In this document: positions 10,624-19,415 of the stretch, piece by piece
Position numbering within the stretch: the stretch's first letter is position 1
Layout of the letters: each line of letters begins with the position of its first letter
Origin: Marinospirillum celere
Lineage (GTDB): Bacteria; Pseudomonadota; Gammaproteobacteria; Pseudomonadales; Halomonadaceae
Direction: 5' to 3'
NCBI RefSeq assembly: GCF_900112235.1
Contig: NZ_FOLH01000006.1
Coordinates: forward strand, 61,617-125,616
DNA length: 64,000 bases
Made by a program: the position numbers and the translations under genes
The notes under the pieces: generated by a model
What the model was told of the DNA's origin: nothing
Databases searched by the model: none
The model's input: only the letters and a program-made list of their open reading frames with translations

Positions 10624-12231
10624 ATGAGTGTGATTAAATCGCAGATCAACACGCGCTCGCCGCAGTTTGCTGAAAAAGACGCGGCCATGCGCACCCTGAT
10701 TGAGGATCTTCATCAGAAGCTCGATCAGGTGAAAGCCGGTGGCGGCGCCAAGGCTCAGGAACGTCATTTATCCCGTGGCAAACTGCTGCCGCGTGAGCGG
10801 ATTGAACGCCTGCTGGATCAGGGCGCACCCTTCCTGGAGTTCTCTCAACTAGCCGCCTGGGAGGTTTATGACGACTTTGTCCCCAGCGCGGGTATTATCA
10901 CCGGCATAGGCCGAGTGTCCGGGGTGGAATGCATTATCGTCGCCAATGATGCCACTACCAAGGGCGGTACCTATTATCCGCTGACGGTAAAAAAACACCT
11001 GCGCGCTCAGGAAATCGCCCGCAAGAATCGCCTGCCTTGTATCTACCTGGTCGATTCCGGTGGTGCCAACCTGCCCAATCAGGATGAAGTCTTCCCCGAC
11101 CGGGATCACTTTGGCCGTATCTTCTATAACCAGGCCAATATGTCCGGCGAAGGCATTCCCCAGATTGCTTCGGTGATGGGTTCCTGTACCGCTGGCGGTG
11201 CCTATGTGCCCGCCATGGCCGATGAATCCATCATCGTTAAAGAGCAGGGCACCATCTTTCTCGCCGGGCCGCCTCTGGTTAAAGCCGCAACAGGTGAAGT
11301 AGTGACGGCTGAAGACTTGGGCGGTGCTGATGTGCATGCCAAGGTTTCCGGTGTGGCTGACCACTATGCACTGAATGATGAACATGCTTTGCAATTGGTA
11401 CGCCGCTCTATTGCTCGCCTGAACTGGCGCAAGCAGGGTGAGCTGGATATCCAGCCTTCACGCCCACCGGCTTATGACCCGGAAGAGCTGTACGGCATTG
11501 TCGGTAATGATCTTCGCAAGCCCTATGATGTGCGTGAAGTCATTGCCCGGATTGTCGATGCTTCCGAATTCGATGAATTTAAGCGCTGGTATGGCGATAC
11601 CCTGGTCACGGGGTTTGCCCGTATTCACGGCTACCCGGTGGGTATTGTTGCTAACAATGGCGTGCTCTTTTCTGAGTCCGCCCAAAAGGGTGCCCACTTT
11701 GTGGAGCTCTGCTGTCAGCGCGGCATTCCTCTGGTCTTCCTGCAAAATATCACCGGCTTTATGGTGGGTTCACGTTATGAACATGAAGGTATTGCCAAGC
11801 ATGGGGCCAAGATGGTGACTGCCGTGGCCTGTGCCCAAGTACCCAAGTTCACAGTACTCATCGGTGGTAGCTTTGGTGCCGGTAACTACGGTATGTGTGG
11901 CCGCGCCTACGACCCCAATTTCATGTGGATGTGGCCCAATGCCCGCATCTCGGTGATGGGCGGTGAACAGGCCGCTAACGTACTGGCTCAGGTCAAACGT
12001 GAACAACATGACCGCAATGGCACTGACTGGGCACAAGAAGACGAAGAAGCCTTCAAGAAACCCGTCCGTGACATGTACGAGCACCAGGGCCATCCTTACT
12101 ATGCCAGTGCACGCTTGTGGGATGACGGCATCCTCGATCCGGTACAAACCCGCGACACCCTGGGTCTGGCTATTTCCGCCTCCCTGAATGCGCCCATCAA
12201 GCCGACACGCTTCGGCGTCTTCCGGATGTAA
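10624..12231 (+). CDS. liuB: 3-methylcrotonyl-CoA carboxylase, carboxyltransferase (beta) subunit
   Basis: Transfers CO2 from biotin to 3-methylcrotonyl-CoA, giving 3-methylglutaconyl-CoA. The 535-residue product has the length and order of acyl-CoA carboxyltransferases. An N-terminal lobe contains [16 protein letters not shown] and [16 protein letters not shown]. CoA- and biotin-site motifs are [17 protein letters not shown] and [14 protein letters not shown], and in the C-terminal lobe [25 protein letters not shown] 10624 follows AAGGATCACCAAC. It pairs with liuD, the biotin-carrying subunit; liuC follows after 11 bp. Confidence 0.97.
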   Translation: MSVIKSQINTRSPQFAEKDAAMRTLIEDLHQKLDQVKAGGGAKAQERHLSRGKLLPRERIERLLDQGAPFLEFSQLAAWEVYDDFVPSAGIITGIGRVSGVECIIVANDATTKGGTYYPLTVKKHLRAQEIARKNRLPCIYLVDSGGANLPNQDEVFPDRDHFGRIFYNQANMSGEGIPQIASVMGSCTAGGAYVPAMADESIIVKEQGTIFLAGPPLVKAATGEVVTAEDLGGADVHAKVSGVADHYALNDEHALQLVRRSIARLNWRKQGELDIQPSRPPAYDPEELYGIVGNDLRKPYDVREVIARIVDASEFDEFKRWYGDTLVTGFARIHGYPVGIVANNGVLFSESAQKGAHFVELCCQRGIPLVFLQNITGFMVGSRYEHEGIAKHGAKMVTAVACAQVPKFTVLIGGSFGAGNYGMCGRAYDPNFMWMWPNARISVMGGEQAANVLAQVKREQHDRNGTDWAQEDEEAFKKPVRDMYEHQGHPYYASARLWDDGILDPVQTRDTLGLAISASLNAPIKPTRFGVFRM

Positions 12232-12242
12232 GGAGAAATGTG

Positions 12243-13040
12243 ATGAGTGAGCAGTCTTCAGAGAAACAGGTTTTACTGGAAATCGACAAACGTGGGGTCG
12301 CCTATCTGACCCTTAACAAACCCCAGGTGCATAATGCTTTTGACGATGCCCTAATTGCCGAGCTGCTCGACAACCTGGCTCAGGTGCGCTCGGCCCAGGC
12401 CCGAGTGCTGGTACTGGGCTCCAAAGGCAAAAGCTTCTCCGCCGGTGCTGACCTGGGCTGGATGAAACGCATGGCGGCCTACAGCGAAGAAGAAAATCGC
12501 CAGGACGCCCGCGAACTTGCGCGCCTGATGCACGAACTTGACACCCTCCCCTGCCCCACAGTGTGCCGTGTTCAGGGTGCAACCTATGGTGGGGCCGTGG
12601 GACTGGCTGCCTGTTGCGATATCGTCGTTGCCAGCGAAAAAGCCCGCTTCTGCCTGTCAGAAGTCAAAATCGGCCTCTCCCCTGCCGTGATCAGTCCCTA
12701 TGTCGTGCGTGCACTTGGCGAAAGAGCCATGCGTCGCTACGCGCTGACTGCTGAAGTCATTACCGTACAAAATGCCAATCAACTCGGCCTGGTCAACGAA
12801 ATTGCTGCTGAAGACGCCCTGGACGGTCAGGTGGAATACTTCGTCGAAACCCTACTGGCCAACAGCCCTCAAAGCGTCACCAAAACCAAACAACTGGTGG
12901 ACTATGTCGCCGACCGCCCGGCTGACGAAACCACCCAGGACTACACCACCCGGCTCATCGCCGAAATACGCGTCTCGGAAGAAGGCCAGGAAGGACTGAG
13001 TGCCTTCTTTGAAAAACGCGCACCTGGGTGGCAGGAATAA
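12243..13040 (+). CDS. liuC: Methylglutaconyl-CoA hydratase
   Basis: Crotonase-family enzyme of 265 residues that hydrates 3-methylglutaconyl-CoA to HMG-CoA. The oxyanion-hole motifs are GKSFSAGADLGWMKRM near residues 62-77 and RVQGATYGGAVGLAACCDIV near 105-125. The start at 12243 (ATG) sits behind AGGAG; the codon before it is an in-frame GTG. The specific substrate is inferred from its place between liuB and liuD; crotonase sequence alone would not settle it. Confidence 0.93.
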   Translation: MSEQSSEKQVLLEIDKRGVAYLTLNKPQVHNAFDDALIAELLDNLAQVRSAQARVLVLGSKGKSFSAGADLGWMKRMAAYSEEENRQDARELARLMHELDTLPCPTVCRVQGATYGGAVGLAACCDIVVASEKARFCLSEVKIGLSPAVISPYVVRALGERAMRRYALTAEVITVQNANQLGLVNEIAAEDALDGQVEYFVETLLANSPQSVTKTKQLVDYVADRPADETTQDYTTRLIAEIRVSEEGQEGLSAFFEKRAPGWQE

Positions 13041-13047
13041 TGAGGCC

Positions 13048-13190
13048 TGTGGGAGCGCACTCTGTGCGCGATATTTATAGTGGGAGCGCAGTCCTGTGGG
13101 AGCGCAGTCCTGTGGGAGCGCAGTCCCCTGCGCGATCAAAATATCGCTTTCAGAGAAAGCTCCCACCTGTAGGAGCGCACTCTGTGCGCG
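13048..13190. repeat. REP cluster (GTGGGAGCGCA type) in liuC-liuD gap
   Basis: Several units of the form CTGTGGGAGCGCA-CTCTGTGCGCGAT and partial units AGTCCTGTGGGAGCGCAGTC lie in tandem and inverted orientation. They resemble the REP elements of Pseudomonas and relatives. The cluster sits inside an operon, where hairpins could stabilise or attenuate the transcript. No REP-associated transposase is in the window. Confidence 0.88.
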
Positions 13191-13231
13191 ATGATGATGA
13201 CAAAGACAACTAGAAAAGAGAGGAACGCCTG

Positions 13232-15259
13232 ATGTTCCGTAAAATCCTGATTGCCAACCGCGGCGAAATTGCCTGCCGCGTGATAAGAACCGCTCACCAA
13301 CTGGGTATTCGTTGCGTAGCGGTCTACTCCGATGCCGACCGCCATGCCCTGCATGTCAAAATGGCTGATGAAGCCGTTAACCTAGGTGCTGCTGCCGCGA
13401 AGGACAGCTACCTAGTCATCGACAAGGTTATCGAAGCCGCCAAACAAACCGGTGCTGAGGCCATTCACCCTGGCTATGGCTTCCTTTCCGAAAACAGCCG
13501 CTTTGTTCAGGCCTGTGATGCTGCGGGTATCGTATTCATTGGCCCGCCTGTGGGTGCTATTGAAGCCATGGGTTCCAAATCCGCCGCCAAATCCATCATG
13601 GAAAAAGCCGGTGTGCCCCTGGTGCCCGGTTATCACGGTGATGACCAAAGTCCCGATCTGCTGAAAAAAGAAGCAGAAAAAATCGGCTACCCGGTTCTGC
13701 TCAAGGCTACAGCAGGCGGTGGCGGCAAGGGCATGCGTATTGTCGAAAAAGCCAGCGAATTTGACCAAGCCCTAGCCTCGGCCAAGCGTGAAGCCATCAA
13801 CGGCTTTGGTGATGACACCATGCTGGTAGAAAAATACCTGGTTAAACCCCGCCATGTGGAATTTCAGGTCTTCTGTGACCAGCAAGGCAAGGGCGTCTAC
13901 CTGTTTGAGCGGGACTGCTCGGTACAGCGTCGCCATCAAAAGGTCATTGAAGAAGCCCCAGCGCCTGGCATGAGCGAAGCCCTGCGCAAAAAAATGGGTG
14001 ATGCTGCCCTCAAAGCTGCTCAGGCCATCGGTTATGTGGGTGCGGGCACGGTGGAATTCCTGCTGGATGTCGATGAAAGCTTCTTCTTTATGGAGATGAA
14101 TACCCGTCTGCAGGTCGAACACCCGGTCACTGAAATGATCACCGGCGAAGACCTGGTAGAATGGCAGCTCAAGGTCGCGGCAGGACAACCTCTGCCCAAA
14201 AGCCAGGACCAACTCAGCATCAACGGCCATGCCTTTGAGGCCCGTATCTATGCTGAAGACCCGGACAAGGACTTCCTGCCCGCTACCGGCACCCTCAGCT
14301 ACCTGCGCACCCCGGAAGAGAACCGCCATGTCCGCGTGGATACCGGTGTTCTGGAGGGCGATGAAGTCAGCATCTACTATGACCCCATGATCGCCAAGCT
14401 GATTGTCTGGGACAGCAACCGTGAAGCCGCCCTCAGCCGCCTGGCCCAGTCGCTGGCTGAATATCGCATTGCCGGGGTCACCACCAACACCCGTTTCCTG
14501 AAAAAACTGGCCGAAGCCGAGCCCTTCCAAAAAGCGGACCTGGACACCGGCTTTATCGAACGTCATGAAGCCCTGCTGTTTGAAGAGAAAGGCGGCAGCT
14601 ATAGCCCCAACCTCTTGGCTTTGGCAGCCCTCTATGCCCTGCTCAAACTCGACCAGGAGCGCCAACAGGAAGCCGCCCATTCGCGTGATCCTTATTCACC
14701 CTGGCATGGTTTTGGGGGCTGGCGACTCAACAACAACCCCACCCTGAAACTGCGTTTTACCCTGCCAGAACAGGAAGAACCGCTGGAAATTCTGGTCGAA
14801 GCCAGTGATGCCACCGGCAGCAAGAATCTCTGGACAGTTCAGGTGGGTACTCACAAACTGCTGGTCGAAGGTCGCCTGACCAACGACCGCCTGGATGCCG
14901 TGGTCAATGGCCATCACCGTAGCGTGTATGTCGCTGACCTCAACAATCAGTTGACCCTCTTCACCGCCGATGAGCATTTCAGATGCCAGTGGCAAAGGCC
15001 TGACCTGGACAACCATGAATTTGAAGAAGCCAGCGCCAACCTGACGGCCCCCATGAACGGCTCGGTTGTCACCCTTTTGGTGGAACCCGGCCAGACTGTG
15101 AGCAAAGGCGATGCCCTGATGGTCATGGAAGCCATGAAAATGGAGCATACCCTCAGCGCCCCAGCCGATGGCGAAGTGGAAGAATTCTTCTTCGCTGCCG
15201 GCGACCTCGTCAGCCAGGGTGCCGAGTTACTGAAATTTGCGGCCACTGAGGAAGCTTGA
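13232..15259 (+). CDS. liuD: 3-methylcrotonyl-CoA carboxylase, biotin carboxylase/BCCP (alpha) subunit
   Basis: Biotin-dependent subunit of 675 residues. The biotin carboxylase domain spans about residues 1-450, with ANRGEIACRVIRTA, the GGGGKGMRIV glycine loop, EMNTRLQVEHPVTEMITG and the ATP-grasp core. A BT-like linker follows, then a C-terminal biotinyl domain (about 600-675) with VMEAMKMEHTLSAP, whose lysine carries biotin. It starts behind AGAGAGGAACGCCTG. It works with LiuB; REP clusters flank it on both sides. Confidence 0.97.
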   Translation: MFRKILIANRGEIACRVIRTAHQLGIRCVAVYSDADRHALHVKMADEAVNLGAAAAKDSYLVIDKVIEAAKQTGAEAIHPGYGFLSENSRFVQACDAAGIVFIGPPVGAIEAMGSKSAAKSIMEKAGVPLVPGYHGDDQSPDLLKKEAEKIGYPVLLKATAGGGGKGMRIVEKASEFDQALASAKREAINGFGDDTMLVEKYLVKPRHVEFQVFCDQQGKGVYLFERDCSVQRRHQKVIEEAPAPGMSEALRKKMGDAALKAAQAIGYVGAGTVEFLLDVDESFFFMEMNTRLQVEHPVTEMITGEDLVEWQLKVAAGQPLPKSQDQLSINGHAFEARIYAEDPDKDFLPATGTLSYLRTPEENRHVRVDTGVLEGDEVSIYYDPMIAKLIVWDSNREAALSRLAQSLAEYRIAGVTTNTRFLKKLAEAEPFQKADLDTGFIERHEALLFEEKGGSYSPNLLALAALYALLKLDQERQQEAAHSRDPYSPWHGFGGWRLNNNPTLKLRFTLPEQEEPLEILVEASDATGSKNLWTVQVGTHKLLVEGRLTNDRLDAVVNGHHRSVYVADLNNQLTLFTADEHFRCQWQRPDLDNHEFEEASANLTAPMNGSVVTLLVEPGQTVSKGDALMVMEAMKMEHTLSAPADGEVEEFFFAAGDLVSQGAELLKFAATEEA

Positions 15260-15268
15260 TTTCAAGAT

Positions 15269-15475
15269 CTGTGGGAGCTCGCTCCGCGAGCGAGGTTTTC
15301 GATGATCGCCCAGGGACTGCGCTCCTACAGGAGCTTTCTGTGGGAGCTTTCTCCGAAAGCGATGAAATGCGATATTTTGATGACCGCGCTCCCACGGGGC
15401 TGTAAATATCGCGCATTGAATGCGCTCCTACAGTGGAATCCGGAGCTTTCTGTGGGAGCTCGCTCTGCGAGCGAT
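15269..15475. repeat. REP cluster in liuD-liuE gap
   Basis: Multiple inverted copies of TGTGGGAGCTCGCTC-type and GCGCTCCTACAG-type units, including GTGGGAGCTTTCTCCGAAAG and TGTGGGAGCTCGCTCTGCGA. They are related to the cluster at 13.1 kb but with different stem bases (GCTCGC or GCTTTC instead of GCGCAC). The units form back-to-back pairs able to fold into cloverleaf-like hairpins. The region contains no gene. Confidence 0.88.
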
Positions 15476-15501
15476 AAGCCAATTTAAAAGCAGGAGAGAA
15501 A

Positions 15502-16401
15502 ATGCCTTTTCCTAAACAGGTTCGTCTGGTTGAGGTGGGTGCTCGTGATGGTTTACAGAACGAGCCCAACCCGGTTGCTACTGAAACCAAGCTGGAGTTG
15601 ATTGATCGCCTGGGCGCTGCCGGGGTGAATTATATCGAAGCCGCCAGTTTTGTATCGCCCAAATGGGTGCCACAGATGGGTGATGCCCGTGAGGTGATGA
15701 CGGGTATTCAGCGCCGTGAAGGGATTACCTATGCCGCCTTAACACCCAACCTCAAGGGTCTGGAAGGCGCTCTGGAAACGGGTGTGCAGGAGGTTGCCGT
15801 TTTCGGTGCCGCTTCGGAAAGTTTCACCAAAAAGAATATCAACTGCACGATTGCCGAGTCTCTGGAGCGCTTTGCCCCCGTGATTGAAAAAGCCAGAGAT
15901 GCAGGTATTCCAGTACGTGGCTATGTCTCTACGGTGCTGGGTTGCCCTTATGAAGGGGATATAGCGCCAGAAAAGGTGGCCGAAGTCAGCAAGACCCTGT
16001 TTGAGATGGGCTGCTATGAAATTTCCCTGGGCGACACTATCGGCGTGGGCACACCGCTCAAAGCCAAGCGAATGCTGGAAGTGGTCAGCCGCGATATCCC
16101 TATAGACAAGCTGGCCGCCCATTTTCACGACACCTACGGCCAGGCGCTGGCCAATCTTTATGCGGTGCTGGAAGAAGGCATCAGCATTATTGATTCTTCA
16201 GTGGCAGGGCTGGGGGGGTGCCCCTACGCTAAAGGCGCTTCAGGCAATGTCGCCAGTGAGGATGTGGTCTACCTGCTACACGGCCTGGGCATCCAGACCG
16301 GCATCGACCTGCAAAAACTGGCAGAAACAGGCCACTGGATTACCCAAAGCATCCAGCGACCCAACCGCTCCAAGGTAGGAACGGCACTGATGACGAAATA
16401 A
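15502..16401 (+). CDS. liuE: Hydroxymethylglutaryl-CoA lyase
   Basis: Cleaves HMG-CoA to acetoacetate and acetyl-CoA, the last step of the liu route. The 299-residue TIM-barrel product has [13 protein letters not shown] (metal and substrate loop), [15 protein letters not shown] (metal histidines) and [18 protein letters not shown], the lyase signature with the active-site cysteine. ATG 15502 follows AGGAGAGAAA. It is the last gene of the liu cluster. Confidence 0.97.
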   Translation: MPFPKQVRLVEVGARDGLQNEPNPVATETKLELIDRLGAAGVNYIEAASFVSPKWVPQMGDAREVMTGIQRREGITYAALTPNLKGLEGALETGVQEVAVFGAASESFTKKNINCTIAESLERFAPVIEKARDAGIPVRGYVSTVLGCPYEGDIAPEKVAEVSKTLFEMGCYEISLGDTIGVGTPLKAKRMLEVVSRDIPIDKLAAHFHDTYGQALANLYAVLEEGISIIDSSVAGLGGCPYAKGASGNVASEDVVYLLHGLGIQTGIDLQKLAETGHWITQSIQRPNRSKVGTALMTK

Positions 16402-16431
16402 ATAAGAATCTGGCTCAGGGAAGAGCAAGCT

Positions 16432-16725
16432 TTAAAGGCGGTCTATCCAGTAATCCGGGTTACGATGTTGATGAGCCAAGGCAACAATCAATAAATGATC
16501 CGTTTCAATGGAATAAAGCACTTTAAAAGGAAACTTGTGCAGCAGGCATTTTCGAATTTCGCCTCGCTCACATGACCAGGCCTCTGGATAATCTGCAATG
16601 CGCTGAATAGCACTTTTCAACTCGGCACGAAACACTTTTCCCAAACCGGACAGCTCAAGCTCATAAAAGGCCTCAGCGTCCACTGATTCCTGTCTGGCCA
16701 GTTCCGTGAATAAAATGCGGGGCAT
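16432..16725 (-). CDS. RelE/ParE-superfamily toxin
   Basis: 97-residue basic protein, MPRILFTELARQESVDAEAFYELELSGLG at the start, with the beta-strand RGEIRKCLLHKFPFKVLYSIE typical of ParE/RelE folds. The reader cannot tell whether it targets gyrase or mRNA. It follows the antitoxin gene by 3 bp on the minus strand, the usual antitoxin-toxin order. It is convergent with liuE and is not part of the integron array. Confidence 0.85.
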   Translation of the reverse strand: MPRILFTELARQESVDAEAFYELELSGLGKVFRAELKSAIQRIADYPEAWSCERGEIRKCLLHKFPFKVLYSIETDHLLIVALAHQHRNPDYWIDRL

Positions 16726-16728
16726 CGT

Positions 16729-16932
16729 CTAGTCCTTGAACACATCTTCCATAGCAACAGCTTTCAATCGGCCTTCCCGATAAGCTTGTAAACGCTTTTC
16801 AGCTTCCCTGGCCCAGACATCACTTAATTCCAGGTCAGGACGATCCAGACTTTCGATCAAGCCTTCTATCACCGCAAATCTTTCGGGTGCTTTTAGCTTC
16901 AGTGCCTCGTCAAGAATTTCTTTGCTACCCAT
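16729..16932 (-). CDS. Addiction-module antitoxin, putative
   Basis: 67-residue acidic protein resembling the short 'addiction module component' antitoxins: LKAPERFAVIEGLIESLDRPD, then VWAREAEKRLQAYREGRLKA, as commonly seen upstream of ParE-like toxins. It probably binds the following toxin and represses its own promoter. A GGGGTGAAATATG context gives a plausible start. Confidence 0.83.
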   Translation of the reverse strand: MGSKEILDEALKLKAPERFAVIEGLIESLDRPDLELSDVWAREAEKRLQAYREGRLKAVAMEDVFKD

Positions 16933-16992
16933 ATTTCACCCCAATTTTACCCGGTCAGCTCAGTTTAGTTAATTTTACGCCAGGCAGCCAGC

Positions 16993-17889
16993 TCACCCCC
17001 GTTTTTTGCTTTTCCCACCCGGGTAGGGCTTTTTCCCGGATTTCTTGACCGCTGGCTTGCCTTTTTTATCCGGTCGGCGGTCTTGTCTTGGTGGTTGCGG
17101 TTTTTTACGTGGCGGTTTACTGGTTTTGCGAACCGAAGGCGCGGCCTGGGTGCTGGCTTCTTCGGTGGCGACAGAATCAGCAACCATCTGGTTGATCAGG
17201 GCCATTTCTTTTTTATTGAGCGGTCGCCACTGGCCCGGCTTAAGGTCGCCCAGAGTGATGTTCATAATGCGGGTGCGTTTCAGGCGGGTAACTTCATAAC
17301 CCAGGTATTCAGTCATGCGGCGAATCTGGCGGTTCAAACCCTGAGTGAGAATGATATTGAAGCTTTTCGGCCCCAGTTGGCGTACACGGCAGGGCTGAGT
17401 CACGGTGCCAAGAATAGGCACACCAGAAGCCATCTTCTGCACAAAATCCGGGCCAAACGGCTTATCGACCGTAACCACATACTCCTTGTCATGGGCATTG
17501 CCAGCGCGCAGGATCTTGTTAACGATATCGCCATCGTTGGTAAGCAGAATCAGGCCTTCCGAAGGCTTGTCCAAACGCCCTATCGGAAAGATGCGGCTCT
17601 TCTTGTAGTTGACCGCATCAACGATATTCTCGGGCACTTCCGGGTCGGTAGTGCAGGTAATACCAACCGGTTTGTTATAGGCCAGATACACCGGAGCCGG
17701 CTTGGCTTTTAGCGGCTTGCCACGCACGGTAATTCGGTCTTCCGCGTTGACTCTCAACCCCATCTCCGCCACCCGGCCATTGACCTTGACCTGGCCTTCT
17801 TCGATCAGGCGATCGGCTTCCCGGCGTGAACAAATACCGGTTTCACTGATGAATTTATTCAGGCGGGTTGTTGAATCTTCAGCGTACAT
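16993..17889 (-). CDS. rluF: 23S rRNA pseudouridine synthase RluF-like
   Basis: 298-residue RsuA/RluB/E/F-family enzyme. An N-terminal S4 RNA-binding domain (RLNKFISETGICSRREADRLI, about residues 8-70) precedes the catalytic domain with GRLDKPSEGLILLTNDGD, whose aspartate is catalytic, and GLNRQIRRMTEYLGYEV. The sequence resembles RluF, which modifies 23S U2604, more than RluB; this subfamily call is from memory of the family. The last 60 or so residues are a Lys/Arg/Pro-rich tail, commonly seen in marine homologues. Confidence 0.9.
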   Translation of the reverse strand: MYAEDSTTRLNKFISETGICSRREADRLIEEGQVKVNGRVAEMGLRVNAEDRITVRGKPLKAKPAPVYLAYNKPVGITCTTDPEVPENIVDAVNYKKSRIFPIGRLDKPSEGLILLTNDGDIVNKILRAGNAHDKEYVVTVDKPFGPDFVQKMASGVPILGTVTQPCRVRQLGPKSFNIILTQGLNRQIRRMTEYLGYEVTRLKRTRIMNITLGDLKPGQWRPLNKKEMALINQMVADSVATEEASTQAAPSVRKTSKPPRKKPQPPRQDRRPDKKGKPAVKKSGKKPYPGGKSKKRG

Positions 17890-17969
17890 GGGTTGGAATT
17901 CCGGTCAAAAGTTGAAGGCGCCTATTGTGCCTGCAACCCTGACCGGAAAAAACCTTTCAAGACATGCAA

Positions 17970-19331
17970 TCACACTTTATGCGTTGCAAAATACTCTTTG
18001 GTTAATTTGAAAACAACAGGGCTCAAGAGCACCAGAGCAATCAGGTTGGGCAAGGCCATCATGGCGTTCAGAGTATCCGCCAGCAACCAAATAAACTCTA
18101 GATTGACCAAAGCACCAACGGGAATCGCTAGTATCCAGAAAAGCCGATAGGGTTTTATGGCTTTAACACCAAAGAGATACTCAGCGCAGCGTTCGCCATA
18201 GAAAGACCAGCCCAGAATCGTGGTAAAGGCAAAAACGGCCAGAGCTATGGCAACAACATAGTTCCCCATACCCGGCAGAGCTGCACCAAAGGCCGCACTG
18301 GTCAGTGCTGCGCCAGAAATACCGCTGGTCCACACACCACTGGTAATAATCACCAAGCCAGTAATCGAACAAATGATCAGGGTATCAATAAAAGTACCCA
18401 GCATGGCAATCATACCCTGACGTATAGGGCTTTTGGTTTGAGCTGAAGCATGGGCAATAGGTGCAGAACCCAGGCCAGCTTCATTGGAAAAAATACCGCG
18501 GGCGACACCAAAACGTATCGCAGCCCAAACAGCAGCACCAGCAAAACCACCCTGAGCAGCTATGGGTGTGAAGGCATATTCAACAATCATGACAACAGCT
18601 GAAGGAATCGCTGACGCATTGATCGCTAAAACAACCAAGCCCACCAGTAGATAGGAAATCGCCATAAAGGGCACCAGAGCAGCAGCCACCCGTCCGATAC
18701 GACGAATACCACCAATCAACACCATTCCCACCAAGACCATGATCACAACACCCGTCACAGCGGCAGGCAAGTTGAAGTTAGCTTCCAGCACATCAGCCAC
18801 TGAGTTGGCTTGAACGGTATTACCAATACCAAAGGCCGCTATACCACCAAAAATGGCAAAAAGAGTGCCCAGCCAAGCCCACTTCGGCCCTAAGCCATTT
18901 TTGATGTAATACATGGGGCCGCCAACATGCCGACCATTTTCATCCACTTCACGAAAGTTAACGGCCAGAACGGCTTCAGAAAATTTTGTTGCCATCCCCA
19001 CCAGAGCAGTAATCCACATCCAAAAAAGAGCGCCCGGACCACCCAGAAAAATTGCTGTTGCCACCCCAGCAATATTACCGGTACCTACGGTGGCAGAAAG
19101 TGCGGTCATGAGTGCCTGAAATGGAGGAATTTCACCAGAATCTGCTTCCCCTGATTTGGCTTGGGTGCCCTTGACCATCAGCTTGAAACCCTCTCCCAGC
19201 TTAAGGATCGGCATTAATTTCAAGCCCACAGAAAGAAACAAACCCACACCCAGAATAAGCACTAGCATCAAGGGGCCCCAGACCACCCCGTTGATACTGC
19301 TTACCAAAGACTCTATTGTTTCCATGTTCAT
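17970..19331 (-). CDS. Sodium:alanine/glycine symporter (AGCS family)
   Basis: Inner-membrane protein of 453 residues with about ten hydrophobic segments. The family signature is VGTGNIAGVATAIFLGGPGALFWMW near residues 90-115, followed by GPMYYIKNGLG. It co-transports alanine or glycine with sodium in characterised relatives; substrate here is inferred. It begins with ATGAACATGGAAACA behind AGGAG. It is 84 bp downstream of a BCCT transporter on the same strand, perhaps a separate unit. Confidence 0.94.
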   Translation of the reverse strand: MNMETIESLVSSINGVVWGPLMLVLILGVGLFLSVGLKLMPILKLGEGFKLMVKGTQAKSGEADSGEIPPFQALMTALSATVGTGNIAGVATAIFLGGPGALFWMWITALVGMATKFSEAVLAVNFREVDENGRHVGGPMYYIKNGLGPKWAWLGTLFAIFGGIAAFGIGNTVQANSVADVLEANFNLPAAVTGVVIMVLVGMVLIGGIRRIGRVAAALVPFMAISYLLVGLVVLAINASAIPSAVVMIVEYAFTPIAAQGGFAGAAVWAAIRFGVARGIFSNEAGLGSAPIAHASAQTKSPIRQGMIAMLGTFIDTLIICSITGLVIITSGVWTSGISGAALTSAAFGAALPGMGNYVVAIALAVFAFTTILGWSFYGERCAEYLFGVKAIKPYRLFWILAIPVGALVNLEFIWLLADTLNAMMALPNLIALVLLSPVVFKLTKEYFATHKV

Positions 19332-19415
19332 CTCCTGTTTTTTATATCCAGAAGAATAAAAATATACTCCACAGGAGACTTTTTCACGTAAATTTTATTG
19401 TTTTTTGTATTTCTA

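Noticed and set aside
13772..14680. 302-codon open frame on the minus strand over liuD
   Set aside because: Shadow of the biotin carboxylase gene; composition and lack of motifs rule out a real protein.
13048..15475. CRISPR array suggested by recurring GTGGGAGC units
   Set aside because: Units are short, inverted against each other and irregularly spaced, and there is no cas gene; they fit REP elements.
16432..16932. Toxin-antitoxin pair as an integron cassette
   Set aside because: No core boxes or attC flank it, and it is 30 kb from the array.
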